This document shows, piece after piece, positions 24,428 to 34,553 of a stretch of DNA of 64,000 bases (its first letter is position 1; each line of letters starts with the position of its first letter). The stretch comes from Medicago truncatula (Eukaryota > Streptophyta > Magnoliopsida > Fabales > Fabaceae), in assembly GCF_003473485.1 (NCBI RefSeq), contig NC_053043.1, positions 6,396,001-6,460,000 on the forward strand, given 5' to 3'. Below the pieces are notes generated by a model. It saw nothing but the letters and a program-made list of their open reading frames with translations. It was not told the DNA's origin and searched no databases. The position numbers and the translations under genes are program-made.

Positions 24428-26054
24428 TCACGACAATTTTCAGCGTTCAACTAGAAGCTTGATTTTGTAGCAGTGGTAAGCGGTATTGATAAATAGCGCG
24501 AGGGACACATGGTTGCACGATTCGACTCTAGGGAGTTTTTTAAAAAATATTCATTTTCTTGGTCAAAAAAATATATTCATTTTCAAATCATTATTAGTTT
24601 TATTATGGTAAAAAAAAAAAATTTTATCATTTTATTTTGAATGAAGAATTCCTTAAAAAGAATATTGAGTGAAGACTTAAACTCTATTTCTAAAAGAATG
24701 AACTTACTAGTGGATGGATACCTATTACCTGATATCATATAAATTAACTTGTAATTAATTGGCGGTGAAATGAGATAAACATAAATATATTTGTAAATAT
24801 TTTTTGAATCTTAAGATTTTCTTTGCTTTGAACAGAGACATCATTCTCTCACCTCAAATTTTAATTATCCATAAACAAATTACAAATAAACACTTGCAAT
24901 TAAAGTGCGAGTAATGAGCGTGGGTACGGACATTTAGATGCCCATAAGATATGGGGACGGACGGTAAAATTGTTACCCACAAGGGTATGGGTTTAGATAC
25001 GGATATTTTTTACAAAAGCGAGTACAAAGACAGGTATTACAGTATCCTGCCCATTGGGGGCCATTGCCATCCTCCAGGAGCATGTTTTGTCTCCTATGTT
25101 TATGTCCCAAACATTAACAATTACGTTAATACTCCCTTCTCCTATGTATATTGCAATTTGCATGATCAGTAAGATAGCAATTCTCCACTGTCGGCTAAGG
25201 TAGTTTTGGATTTAAGTTGTATATACACGGATAGTATAAAACTTTTTTTTATTGTAGGTGTAACCTTATTTATTAATTTCTTTTTCCCGCTCATTTGCTT
25301 TATTAGTTTACAATTATTTAACCTAACAAATTTCATCTAAAAAATTATATCGCACCAATTTCATTCCTATCCTCTTGCCTTTTTTTTGTTTGAAGAAAAT
25401 ATTTTCTATATTTATCCTTATTTATTAATTTTGTTACGTCTGCAGCAATTTAACATAATTTTTTCTCGCTCAATTGCTTTATTAGGTTTGCAATTATTTA
25501 ATTTAACAAATTTCATCTAAAAAAATGCATCGCACCAATTTCATTTCGATCCTCTTGCCTTTTTTTTTGAAGAAAATATTTTCTTCACTTATTTGATTGA
25601 TGAACGTTTGTTTTAGAAACTATGAGCATATCAATGATCACGTTTGATGTCTTCTATTTTATACTTTTTTTTCGGCTACCCTAATTTTCATGTAAACTTG
25701 GTTATATATACCCGAATTATTGATAGGATTACCGAATTTTGTTTTATAATATTTTCAAATTTCATACATTTTATGAAGTGTTTTATTTTGTCTACTATGG
25801 ATTATCACGTGTTATTTTTTCACCTTTACCTATTATATATTGCATTTTATTTTTCGTATATCAATCCCTTTACAATAAACTCGAGCGGAGCGCGGGTCAA
25901 AAATTTAGTATTAATTAGTCTCATTAGTTTTGTTTTTGTTTTTGTGATAGTTGTTAGTTATTACAAGCATGCCAATTACATTGAAAATGTACAATTATTT
26001 TTACATACTAATAATAATAGAGGACCTCATTGACAAAATAAATTATTTCAATAT
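24428..26054. other. Intergenic DNA, no gene seen
   Basis: Contains a two-copy tandem repeat (listed separately) and a GGTACGG/GGATACGG-rich stretch at 24,920-25,040 that codes for nothing I recognise. The 129-residue frame at 25,644-26,033 is low-complexity, AT-driven and hydrophobic. A GAGCGGAGCGCGGGTCAAAAA sequence near 25,884 resembles a Helitron-type tip but lacks a clean hairpin and CTAG. Confidence 0.45.
25250..25590. repeat. Tandem duplication, unit about 170-180 bp
   Basis: The block CTCATTTGCTTTATTAG...CAATTATTTAA...CAAATTTCATCTAAAAAA...CACCAATTTCATT...CCTCTTGCCTTTTTTT occurs at about 25,290-25,400 and again at 25,470-25,580 with scattered differences. Confidence 0.75.
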
Positions 26055-26063
26055 TTGTTAACA

Positions 26064-26250
26064 ACCTCTATGGTGAAGTTGTTAAAATGACTTTTTTGAT
26101 GAAGTCATTAGAATGACCAATCATAATGCATTTGTGTATTTAATGCATGACACATCAAATTTTACTATGTATATTGTACATTTGTTCATATGGTGTACCA
26201 TTATAGTTTTACTTATTGCAATTGGGTCCTTAATTAAATCAAAATTCAAC
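26064..26250 (+). repeat. Left terminal inverted repeat of MULE
   Basis: Pairs with 34,360-34,544 in reverse. The best conserved parts are the outer 45 bp and an inner ACCA(C/T)TATA...TTTTACTT...GTCCTT block. Confidence 0.8.
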
Positions 26251-26289
26251 AATTTTGTTATTATTTTTTATTCTTAAAACTTATAATCT

Positions 26290-27395
26290 AAATTGGATAC
26301 ACCAATTCATTCGTCTTCCCCATCGCACAAATTCCTCTTCATCAAAATAAACTGATACGACCTTGCGTCTCTCTCTACTCTCCACACTTCTCAGTACATT
26401 CTCTCAACTGCAGCAGTGCCACCTTCCACCACCACCAAGTGCGACGCTTCTCTTGCCTCTTCTTTCTCTTTTGTGCGCGAACCACTCCATAACCTTTTCA
26501 CTCCGTCCATCACCTGACTCTCCAAGCCTCAGGTTCGTTTTCGAACACTCGACAGAACAATCTGAATGAATGAATCTCCTTTTTTTTAATTAGGGTTTTT
26601 GATTTTGGATTCTTTTATATGAATGTAATAGTGTTTAATTGGTTGATTGGTTATGAAATTGGGATTATGATTAATATTTAGTGTTGTGAAACCATTGTTA
26701 GGGTTTTGATGTGGCCAAAATTTGGGAATTTGTGATTATGCAAGAGATTATTTTTTGTTTGTTTTGAAATTGGTACTAATTTGTTGTTATTGTTGTTGAT
26801 ATGACTCTCTTTAACAGTTGGTGTTTTTTCTCTTGATATGCCCAAATAAGCCAAATTGTTTTGGTTCATTGTGTAACTCAAGGACTGTTATTTCACTTTT
26901 CATATCAATCTTCTAACACAATTGAGCTACTACAAGGATGTAGTGTAGTTATTAAAGCAGACACTAGGTTATAACAAAAAAAAAAGGTTTTCAATGATGT
27001 TATATACTTGATTAGTATCGGAGGCAACAATTACGTTGGCATTTAGGGACCTAAAACCTAATGTCACTCGGTTATACCAAAGACAATTTTCAAGATTGTA
27101 ATAGACAACTTGACTAATACACAGAAAGTTAGTATTTATTCAAAGTTAAAATATTTGCTTAAGACCCCAATATGTATTTGTTTCCATTTTGTGTGATGCT
27201 GCTTATGTGTACATTTGGGTGGCCCTGTAACATATACACTGGGGTTTTTGTTTGTTTTCCTAGCACCTCTTTCTTGTCTTAGGAAGATGGTTTTTCTTGT
27301 ATTAGGAAGATGGTTTTGCTTGCAATAATATAATAGTATGCTGTTTAAAAATAAAACTCATGCTTTGTTAAAATTTTCGAAATTTTAGGGTTGTC
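26290..27395 (+). other. Probable 5' leader and leader intron of transposase gene
   Basis: A pyrimidine-rich, untranslated-looking stretch (26,300-26,531) ends in CCTCAG followed by GTTCG, a plausible splice donor. An acceptor (ATTTTAG) lies at about 27,382-27,388, just before the ATG at 27,396. An intron in the leader of the MULE gene would explain this 1.1 kb stretch without codons. This is inferred, not shown. Confidence 0.45.
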
Positions 27396-28576
27396 ATGGA
27401 ACACCACAAAGATTGTTTGGACGCCGATTCCAGTGAAGTAGAATACACAGATGATTTATACGAGGATGAAGAACATCATAGTTCGTCTGATGCTGAAGAT
27501 GATGTTGATGGTAATGCTGATGATGATGTTCATGATGAATCAGTTCAACAACAGGGTTCAATCAGCGATGCATTAGTAGGTGACAGGTTGGTGAATGTAA
27601 ATTCCATTGCCTCTGATGAAATTCTTAAACTTGAATTTGGTACTGTTGATGAAGCGTATGAATTTTATTATCGTTATGGAAAATGCAAAGGTTTTGCCAT
27701 TAGGAAAGGTGATGTTAGGAGAAATAGTAGTGGAATAATCACAATGAGGGAGTTTGTGTGCAACAAACATGGGTTAAGAGATAAGAAGCACTTCTCTAGG
27801 AATGATAGGAAAAGAGATCATAGACGTCTCACCCGAACAAATTGTGAAGCAAGGCTTCGTGTGCATTACAAAGCCAAAAAGGGGAGATATGTAGGGTCTA
27901 AATTTGAAGAGGGGCATAACCATGAATTAACCCCAACTAAATTTACACACTTGCACCCACTGTATCGTAAAATCTCTGAAGCAGATAGTGCCCAACTTGA
28001 TGCTCTTCAATCACATGGAATCAGAACCTGTCATATAATGGGATATATGGTTGCTCAGAAGGGTGGATACGCTGATGTAGGTTTTACTAAGATCTGTATA
28101 ACTATTTTGATAAAAAGATGCGTGATGTCATTAAAGACGGTGATGTTGCTGCTGCTCTAAAGTATCTTAATGTGAAGTCTTCCACCGATCCAATGTTATA
28201 TGCTGAATACGATGTCAACATTGATGGAAGAATGAAAAGTTTGTTTTGGGCTGATGGGAGTAGTAGGTCTGATTATTTTTGTTTTGGCGACGTTTTGGCG
28301 TTTGACGCAACGTACAAGAAGAACAAATACAACTATCCGTTGTGTATATTTTCTGGGTGTAACCACCATTCACAAACCATTATATTTGGTGTTGCGTTGT
28401 TGGAGGATGAAACAATCGAGTCATATAAGTGGGTCTTGAACCGTTTTTTAGAATGTATGGAAGGTAAATTCCCAAAAGCAGTGGTAACGGATGGAGATGG
28501 ATCAATGAGGGAAGCTATTAAACAGGTATTCCCTGATACATCTCATCCCAAAAGCAGTGTGATTTATCACCACTAG
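27396..28576 (+). pseudogene. FAR1/MULE transposase, frameshifted and C-terminally truncated
   Basis: The first part (from 27,396) has an acidic N-terminus and a FAR1-type WRKY-GCM1 zinc-binding domain: EAYEFYYRYGKCKGFAIRKG, REFVCNKHG, RTNCEARLRVHY and EEGHNHELTP (Cys, Cys, His-x-His ligands). Near 28,095 (FTK then DLYNYFDKKMRDV) a small deletion shifts the frame. The MULE transposase core continues with FDATYKKNKYNYPLCIFSGC (first catalytic Asp) and VVTDGDGSMREAIK (second Asp). After QVFPDTSHPKSS the protein loses homology and stops at 28,576, so the third catalytic acid and the SWIM zinc finger are missing. A mobile relative would encode about 650-850 residues. It cannot drive transposition as it stands. 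Confidence 0.85.
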
Positions 28577-28968
28577 ACCAAACCCTTGTAATGTTGTGTC
28601 TTTACAAGATACATATAAATAACAAGAAGTATCTTTTGGTTAGCTACTACAACCTAATTAGGTAGTGAAACTTAAAAAATTAAACCACAATGATCAGAAA
28701 ACATGACCGTATATCATATGTAATTCAGACAAACTGCTGATAGATAAGCATCACAAGAGGAGGGGTATCCTTCATTGGAAGATTTTGGTGGTTATGGAAC
28801 AGTGCAAATACCCTCTAACATTTGAACAACTTTTGTCCTGGAAGGTCTCAAAGACCTATGACCCTTAATAAATAACATCTGTTAAGTAATCAATTGATGC
28901 AATATGATTCTGATATGTTATTATATCTTTCTTTTGATAAATGATCTGTTAAGTTCTTACACCTTGTT
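28577..28968. other. Gap between transposase remnant and Ulp1 gene
   Basis: About 390 bp without coding similarity. The missing transposase C-terminus would be expected here; a deletion or replacement is the simplest reading. Confidence 0.5.
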
Positions 28969-30835
28969 ATGGTTTTAATTGGTAATTGTCAAAGTAGCCA
29001 TTATGAGAGCGAAGATGAAAAAGTACAAGGCTATGATTCTACAGCTTCAACGCCAAAAGTTTTGAGGAAAGTAGTTCATAAAGTTGCAAAAACTGAAACT
29101 AAAGCCTCCAAGACTAAGTTTACTGCTGATCTTGGAACCAATTCAGCACCTCCACACGTTAAGACTAAAAGTGAAGGCAAGAGAAAAATGGCTAATTTGG
29201 AACTGAATCGGGTTAGGAAAAACCTTTTTTGCAAACCTGAAGAGGAAGATGATAACGATTTTTTCCTGAACTATCATCCAGGTAATCCGGTTGGATATGA
29301 AGGTGATGATGTTGCTTTTGAAATTCCTACTGTAAGTAATCATTCAACCCTAAAGCATTAACTTCAACTCAAAATCTGTTGTTGCCTAATTTATGAAATG
29401 TTAAAACTTGTTTGACAGTGGATGCCAATTACATTCAGACCACCACCAGCAATGAATCTAAATGATATTTGTGCCTACATAGTTGCGTATGTTTTTATGC
29501 CTGCTGAAGACTTGAATGGGTAAAACATATCCTAATGCATTTGAATATCATTTTTTTAGTTTCGTTTATATCAGTTTAGTTGATGGTTCTGTTAATTCTC
29601 ATTATAGGGAGGAAGAACTGATTCGCTCAACTAAAGATGTGTCTGGATATAGGAAAACCCTAAAGTCCCTGATGCCAAGGAGTTTTGTGGATCAGGAGGT
29701 AATTTGAACATCACATTGTATTCTAATGGTATATGCTTAAAATTTTGATATTACATTATACAGGTTATTAATTTGGTTGTTTCGCGACAAAACTGGGTGA
29801 TGAATTCGTTATCCAAAACCAAAGGAGTATGGTATCTCCCCACGTCGTTTGCGGTAATCACCACTACTGATCTTACTAGAAGTTTTTATTTATTTGTACT
29901 ATTATTAAAATCAATTATGTTTATGTTACTTATGCAGCAATACATACTCGGCTGTCGACACACTCCGCAAGAAGTGTGGAAAAACTTTCAAAAGGATTTC
30001 ATGCCAAAGGAAGATCATTCTGTTACAAAGGTTGTTTATTCTGTTTCTATGATTATTGCCATATCAAAATTAAAGCATCAACTGAATTATTTTTTTATTT
30101 CATTCATATTTTCATTCCTGTTAACGATCAAGGGGTGCACTGGTATCTCATGGTCGTCGATGTTATGGAAAGAAAGATGGTGTTGTTAGACTCTTTGCCT
30201 TGTCCTGAAAGAAATTACTTAAGACGTCGGGAGGTTTTGAAGCTGGTATGTATCCTACATGTTTGTTACTTTATAACTTATTATTATGCTTATGTTACTA
30301 AGAATTGTAATTTATTGCAGGGTATTTTCATTGAGGAAATGTTGAGTAATGATTCTGTTGTTCATGGTGTGGATTCATCCATTTCAATATCAAACTTCTG
30401 TATAATTCAACCTAGATCCCTTCCAACACAACACATTGGATCGTAATTCTCATTCATTATACTTTGTTTATTTCTATTTTTAATCTATGGTTGTTGTCAG
30501 AGTCACTAATATACTACAATTTTCCACAGAAATGACTGTGGAGTGTGGGTTGCTAAATGGATGATTGAATGTGCACTCAAAAGTGATTATCAGAATATCA
30601 ATGTAAGTTTATTTCATGTCACTATCTTAATTATTTCACAAGTTATCCTTTATAACTAGCATAAAAGAATTTATAATTCTTACTATTTTTTCAGGTTGTC
30701 ACAGCCACTAGGATGAAACTTGCACTTCATTTGGTCAATTCTAGTAACAATATATTGTTCATGGAGGTATTGCCAAAGGCTGCAAATTATTGGAAGGTTC
30801 AGGAGAAGAAAAGGAAGGCTTTGGTTAAAGTCTGA
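28969..30835 (+). CDS. Ulp1/SENP-type cysteine protease (C48) of MULE
   Basis: About nine exons: 28969-29331, 29419-29519, 29608-29700, 29764-29853, 29938-30030, about 30090-30245, 30321-30442, 30530-30602 and 30695-30835. Apart from the 3' border of intron 5, the introns have GT-AG ends and keep the frame, and only that acceptor is uncertain. The product is about 400 residues. The C-terminal half is a Ulp1 domain: GVHWYLMVVDV (His, codon 30,138), MVLLDSLP (Asp, 30,189), PTQHIGSNDCGVWVAKWM (Gln and nucleophile Cys, 30,537). So the H-D-Q-C set is complete. Upstream, WMPITFRPPPAMNLNDIC and VWYLPTSFAQYILGCRHTP are typical of plant transposon Ulp1 proteins. Known relatives remove SUMO or related tags; the target here is unknown. 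The gene may begin further upstream or be fused to the transposase in related elements. The host copy looks open, unlike the transposase next to it. Confidence 0.8.
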
Positions 30836-30887
30836 GGAATTATGATGTCGTGTCACCAGCTGCGTTTATTTGTTTTGTTACTACCTA

Positions 30888-31245
30888 CTTCGAGACAATT
30901 TTACAATTTCTGCATGTTTTGTTTCTATCTACTTCGAGACAAATTTACAATTTCTGCATGTTTTGTTTCTACATGGATAATTGTGATTTCTTTTGGATAG
31001 GTTGGTGGATAGAGAATCTAGACTATGTTTGGATAATCCTAATTTTGGATTAACTTTTTGTTTGAATTGTTTACAATTTCTGCATGTTTTGTTTCTATCT
31101 ACTTCGAGACAATTTTACAATGCCTGCATGTTTTGTTTCTATGTGGATAATTGTGATTTCTTTTGGATAGGTTGATGGATAGAGAATCTAGACTATGTTT
31201 GGATAATCCTAATTTTGGATTCACTTTTTGTTTGAATTGTTTGCC
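30888..31245. repeat. Tandem duplication just past Ulp1 gene
   Basis: A unit of about 180 bp, with ACAATTT(C)TGCATGTTTTGTTTCTA, CTACTTCGAGACAA, GGATAATTGTGATTTCTTTTGG and AGAGAATCTAGACTATGTTT, occurs twice (about 30,890-31,065 and 31,070-31,240). The short TTCTGCATGTTTTGTTTCTA motif alone occurs four times. Confidence 0.85.
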
Positions 31246-31445
31246 CTATATTTCGACGTAAAAATCAGTTGTTTTTACACTAAAACACTAAATAAGACAA
31301 TGACAACATATATCATATACAGTTTTAACAACATATATCATGACAACATATAAGCATATATTATGACAACATATAATCCTAATGTAGTTTGTGCTTGTGC
31401 TTGTGGCTATGTAATTGTAGTGAACAAATAATGAATACCTGAACA

Positions 31446-31700
31446 TTAGGTTGTCTTTGGCTTAATTCTCTTCATCCTGGAAAATAGGAGAGCACCATAA
31501 AAAGCTATACCAGTTCCTGCAGAGGATTAATAAGCACATAAAAAGTTTAGTTTCAACAAGAGATATCTATGGTTAAAAAGAAGGAAGGATTTTTATTTTA
31601 GTACCTAATGCGTTATTTGGTGAGACAGGTGTTCGCTAAGAACATTACAAGATTTACGAGATTGATTCATTAAATTGGAAGCCATTACACTCAAAAACCT
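31446..31700 (-). pseudogene. Captured fragments of plastid PEP/phosphate translocator (PPT) gene
   Basis: Two minus-strand pieces match PPT, the inner-envelope antiporter that imports phosphoenolpyruvate. Piece 1 (about 31,700-31,624) reads GFLSVMASNLMNQSR and NVLS, the conserved AMASNLTNQSRNVLS helix, with three extra residues. Piece 2 (31,516-31,446) follows an AG acceptor and reads GTGIAFYGALLFSRMKRIKP then KTT and a stop: the extreme C-terminus of PPT (family form GTGIALAGVFLYSRVKRIKP). About 100 residues that lie between these in real PPT are missing, so this is a patchwork, not a gene. It lies inside the MULE, opposite in strand to the Ulp1 gene. Retained splice signal implies capture from genomic DNA. 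Confidence 0.8.
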
Positions 31701-31899
31701 TTTTCTATTCAATATTGCAAGGGAAAAAAGCCACATATAACTAACTATTATGTGAGAAACATACTCATTTACCATCATTTGCTGGTTCCTCATATTTATC
31801 AACAAGTAACAATAGTGAAAACGTAGACAAGGACAAAAACAACTCCAACTATATAAAAAATAAAATGACAGATTTGTTTGTACATTTCCTTTGGTTCCA

Positions 31900-33560
31900 C
31901 ACTATCCATTGATGCTAAAAAGTCATTTGTTTTTCAATTTAGAGTTCTAATTTCAGTATAAAGACAAAAATATCACATACATAATTCGCACAACGAACAT
32001 GACAGTCGAACTAAAATAGAATATTTACATTTTGTCGCATTTTTTTTAAACGACAATTTTATTCTCGACGAGAATTGCAAGACGCAAAACACTCACGGAA
32101 AAAACAAAGAAACAGATACAAATGGCGCCGCAAATATACGGAACACCAACAACCCAAGCTCCCAAAACGATTCTAAATAATGAGGCCGAAGTATACCAAC
32201 GGACAATAGAAAACCGAAAGCATACCTCTGCATCAAAATCCCTATCACAAGGAGTCCCTGTAACATGCAAACTCCCTTTCTGCTGCCAGCACAGAAACCC
32301 AGCACTGCTGCCAACAGCAGATTTCCCCAAACTTAGATAGAATGCCGAATTAAACAGCCCCCAACCCTTCCAAAACCAAACATAATTGGAACACCAAGTA
32401 AACCAACCGCAAGGCAGCAGAAGACTGACATTGGCCTGCAAAAATTAGCAGAAAATCGAAAACCACACCAGCAGCACCTATTAACTTCTTCAAGGCCCTT
32501 TAGTAGTAAAGGTTGCAGGTGAAACCACCTTTCACTAACTCAAATCAGACTGCAGAAATGCAGACAGATACACAAATGCCAACAAATATGTCGATAACTG
32601 CATAAATTACAATTACCCAACTATAAAATCAATCTATAGAAAACAATCAAATAATTGAGTGTAAACAGAAAACTAACCAGCAGAGATCTAAAAAAAACTC
32701 AAATTTTACAAAACACAGGGAAACGAAAGAAACAAGAAAATGACACAAATTATTTGAGGAAGAATCCAGTTTGATCTTAGCACTATTGGTGATAATAAAT
32801 CTTTATTAGTAGCCAAAAATGTTGAATTATCATAACTAAAAATTAATCTCGTAAAATCTTCCACTGCTGTATCATAACAAGCAGCTATAGTCACTTATGT
32901 ATAATAAATTAATTTTGTTATATGGAAAATATTCTAGTTAACCATGTTTACTATTCCTATCATGCTGATAAGTGATAAGTGATGAATTTATACATGGCCA
33001 AAAACATATTCTACAGTTTTATCATTGCTGAGCTCTTATTCCACACACTATTTCACACTTCCAATGTTTGGATCTGAACATTTACGGCGCGTGGAGTGTT
33101 ACACATTGACTAAATATGTGACCTAAGTTGTGTTTATAAGGCTTGCGCAGTTCTCCTCACCTGAAAAATCGTTTTTTGTGAGGTTGAGTCATGTTAGCAA
33201 AAGTAAGGGAAACATAAAAGTTCCCTGACTTTGATACAGAATGCAAGACTGCCAATCATAAGTCATAACAACCCTGGAATATGTTAGACCAGTAAACCTG
33301 GTTCTAAAGTAAACGTATAAATAAACGCACAAAAACACAACAATTGATCATAGAGTTCTGCCGATTATTCCTATGTCTTCGACGGTGATCAAACTTAGTT
33401 AACCAATCAATTCAAGATAAAAATGCAAGTTTTTGCAGTTATCATAACACTTAAAAAGCCTATTAATTTAACAAAAAAGTGTTTATCAACTTTTAAATGC
33501 AAAAAATTGTTACTTTGTATTCTAAAAGAAAAACAAATTTTTTTAATGTTAAACACAATA
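31900..33560. other. Non-coding interior of MULE, partly repetitive
   Basis: No gene recognised. A visibly more GC-rich block at 32,040-32,480 carries overlapping open frames on both strands (131 residues on minus, 72 on plus), but neither resembles a known family; it could be another captured fragment. At 33,040-33,200, GCGCAGTTCTCCTCACCTG and TTGTGAGGTTGAGTC resemble a legume interspersed repeat I remember. Confidence 0.4.
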
Positions 33561-33579
33561 AACAATCATATTACTTGAT

Positions 33580-33697
33580 GTGGGAACGCCAACTATACCA
33601 GCATGGACATGTATGAGCTTGAAGATAATCATTACCTCTGGAACAAACTTGTTAAGTGCCCATTGTACAACATATTTGCTTTTCTTGTTACCCTTGA
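33580..33697 (-). pseudogene. Captured fragment of USP-domain (probable U-box kinase) gene
   Basis: On the minus strand, KGNKKSKYVVQWALNKFVPE followed by MIIFKLIHVHAGIVGVPT is the start of a plant universal-stress-protein-like domain. It is the form found at the N-terminus of U-box/receptor-like cytoplasmic kinases (family pattern GNKxSKYVVxWALEKFVPEG..FKLLHV). Nothing of the kinase or U-box follows. The fragment of about 39 residues lies inside the MULE on the same strand as the PPT fragments but from an unrelated host gene. Further minus-strand frames at 33,990-34,170 (start MSDSNLQANMKS) may form a leader spliced to these pieces, which I cannot confirm. Confidence 0.7.
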
Positions 33698-34359
33698 ATA
33701 TTCAAAAGAGGAACACATGAATCAAAAGATAGACCTTTTTCTTCCAATCAGATTGAGCATGTAGCTTCGAAGACATTGAGCTGCCATTTTCACCTGTAAA
33801 TTTTCCCCACAAAAAATTACAAATTCATAATATTGTTGAGAGCACCACAATAGTTATTAATAATAAATATCCAATTTGAATAATAGTTATTAATAATAAG
33901 GTTCCAATTTTCTAGAAATTAAAACAAAAATGTTGAAAGAAAATCAAGAAACAAGAGGGATAAAAAAAAAAATACTTACTGTTTTTCATTTTGTTTGGAT
34001 TGTCTCTTTTTCCGGATGAAAGATGAAGCGAAGAAGCAGATCTGACCTGAGACTAGGTTTAACGAAATTGGGAACGGATTTGAGCAAGGATAAAGGGGAC
34101 ACGCACAGTGAATGAGATTAGGTTCGATTCGAGGGTTACTCTTCATATTCGCTTGGAGGTTTGAATCGGACATGAGAGAAGAATTGGATTTCGAATTTGA
34201 GATGAAGAACTCAAGATTTTGAATTGGGTTTGGAACGATTTTTGATGATCATGTTTTCGTTTTTGGGATGATGATGAACAAAATGAATAAAATAAGTTTT
34301 TGGGATGATCATGATTTTATTTTAAATAAAATAATTTTTTTGAGGGATTTTAAATAAAA

Positions 34360-34544
34360 TAAGTTTATAAATCAAAAGTAATTAATATTTTGTTCAAGGA
34401 CTTATTTATAATAAAGTAAAATTTAGTCTTATAGTGGTCCATCACAAAGACATCAGCTGACATGGCATTAAGAATTATGCTATTGGCTAAATTAAATGAC
34501 TTTTTCAAAAAAGTCATTTTCTTGACTACACCATAGAAGCACCC
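34360..34544 (-). repeat. Right terminal inverted repeat of MULE
   Basis: Reverse partner of 26,064-26,250; the outer 45 bp are nearly identical (TCTATGGTG, AAAATGACTTTTTTGA, AAGTCATT). Confidence 0.8.
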
Positions 34545-34553
34545 TTGTTATTA

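Larger units (their letters stand above)
26064..34544 (+). mobile_element. Kaonashi-like Mutator element (MULE) with Ulp1 gene and captured host fragments
   Basis: About 8.5 kb bounded by long terminal inverted repeats. The left end CTCTATGGTGAAGTTGTTAA then AATGACTTTTTTGATGAAGTCATT (26,067 on) is matched in reverse by the right end (34,538 downward: TTCTATGGTGTAGTC, then AATGACTTTTTTGAAAAAGTCATT). Similarity continues for about 180 bp. A possible imperfect 9-bp target duplication is TTGTTAACA (26,055-26,063) against TTGTTATTA (34,545-34,553). Inside are a broken FAR1/MULE transposase (27,396-28,576), a spliced Ulp1 protease gene (28,969-30,835) and, on the minus strand, fragments of a plastid PEP translocator gene and a USP-domain gene. 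Carriage of Ulp1-like genes is known for the Kaonashi group of plant MULEs; assignment to that group is inferred from content. Outer borders are uncertain by about 5 bp. Confidence 0.85.

Noticed and set aside
24920-25080. GGTACGG-rich frame (73 residues)
   Set aside because: Repetitive text resembling dispersed repeat DNA; no protein family recognised.
25884-25915. Possible second Helitron 3' tip (GAGCGGAGCGCGGGTC)
   Set aside because: No proper hairpin and TTAG instead of CTAG; no matching 5' end.
25644-26033. 129-residue plus-strand open frame
   Set aside because: Phe/Ile/Tyr-rich translation of AT-rich DNA, with no ATG context, domain or splice support.
26363-26569. Ser/Leu-rich 68-residue plus frame
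   Set aside because: It lies in the presumed untranslated leader of the MULE gene, crosses a likely splice donor and has no homology.
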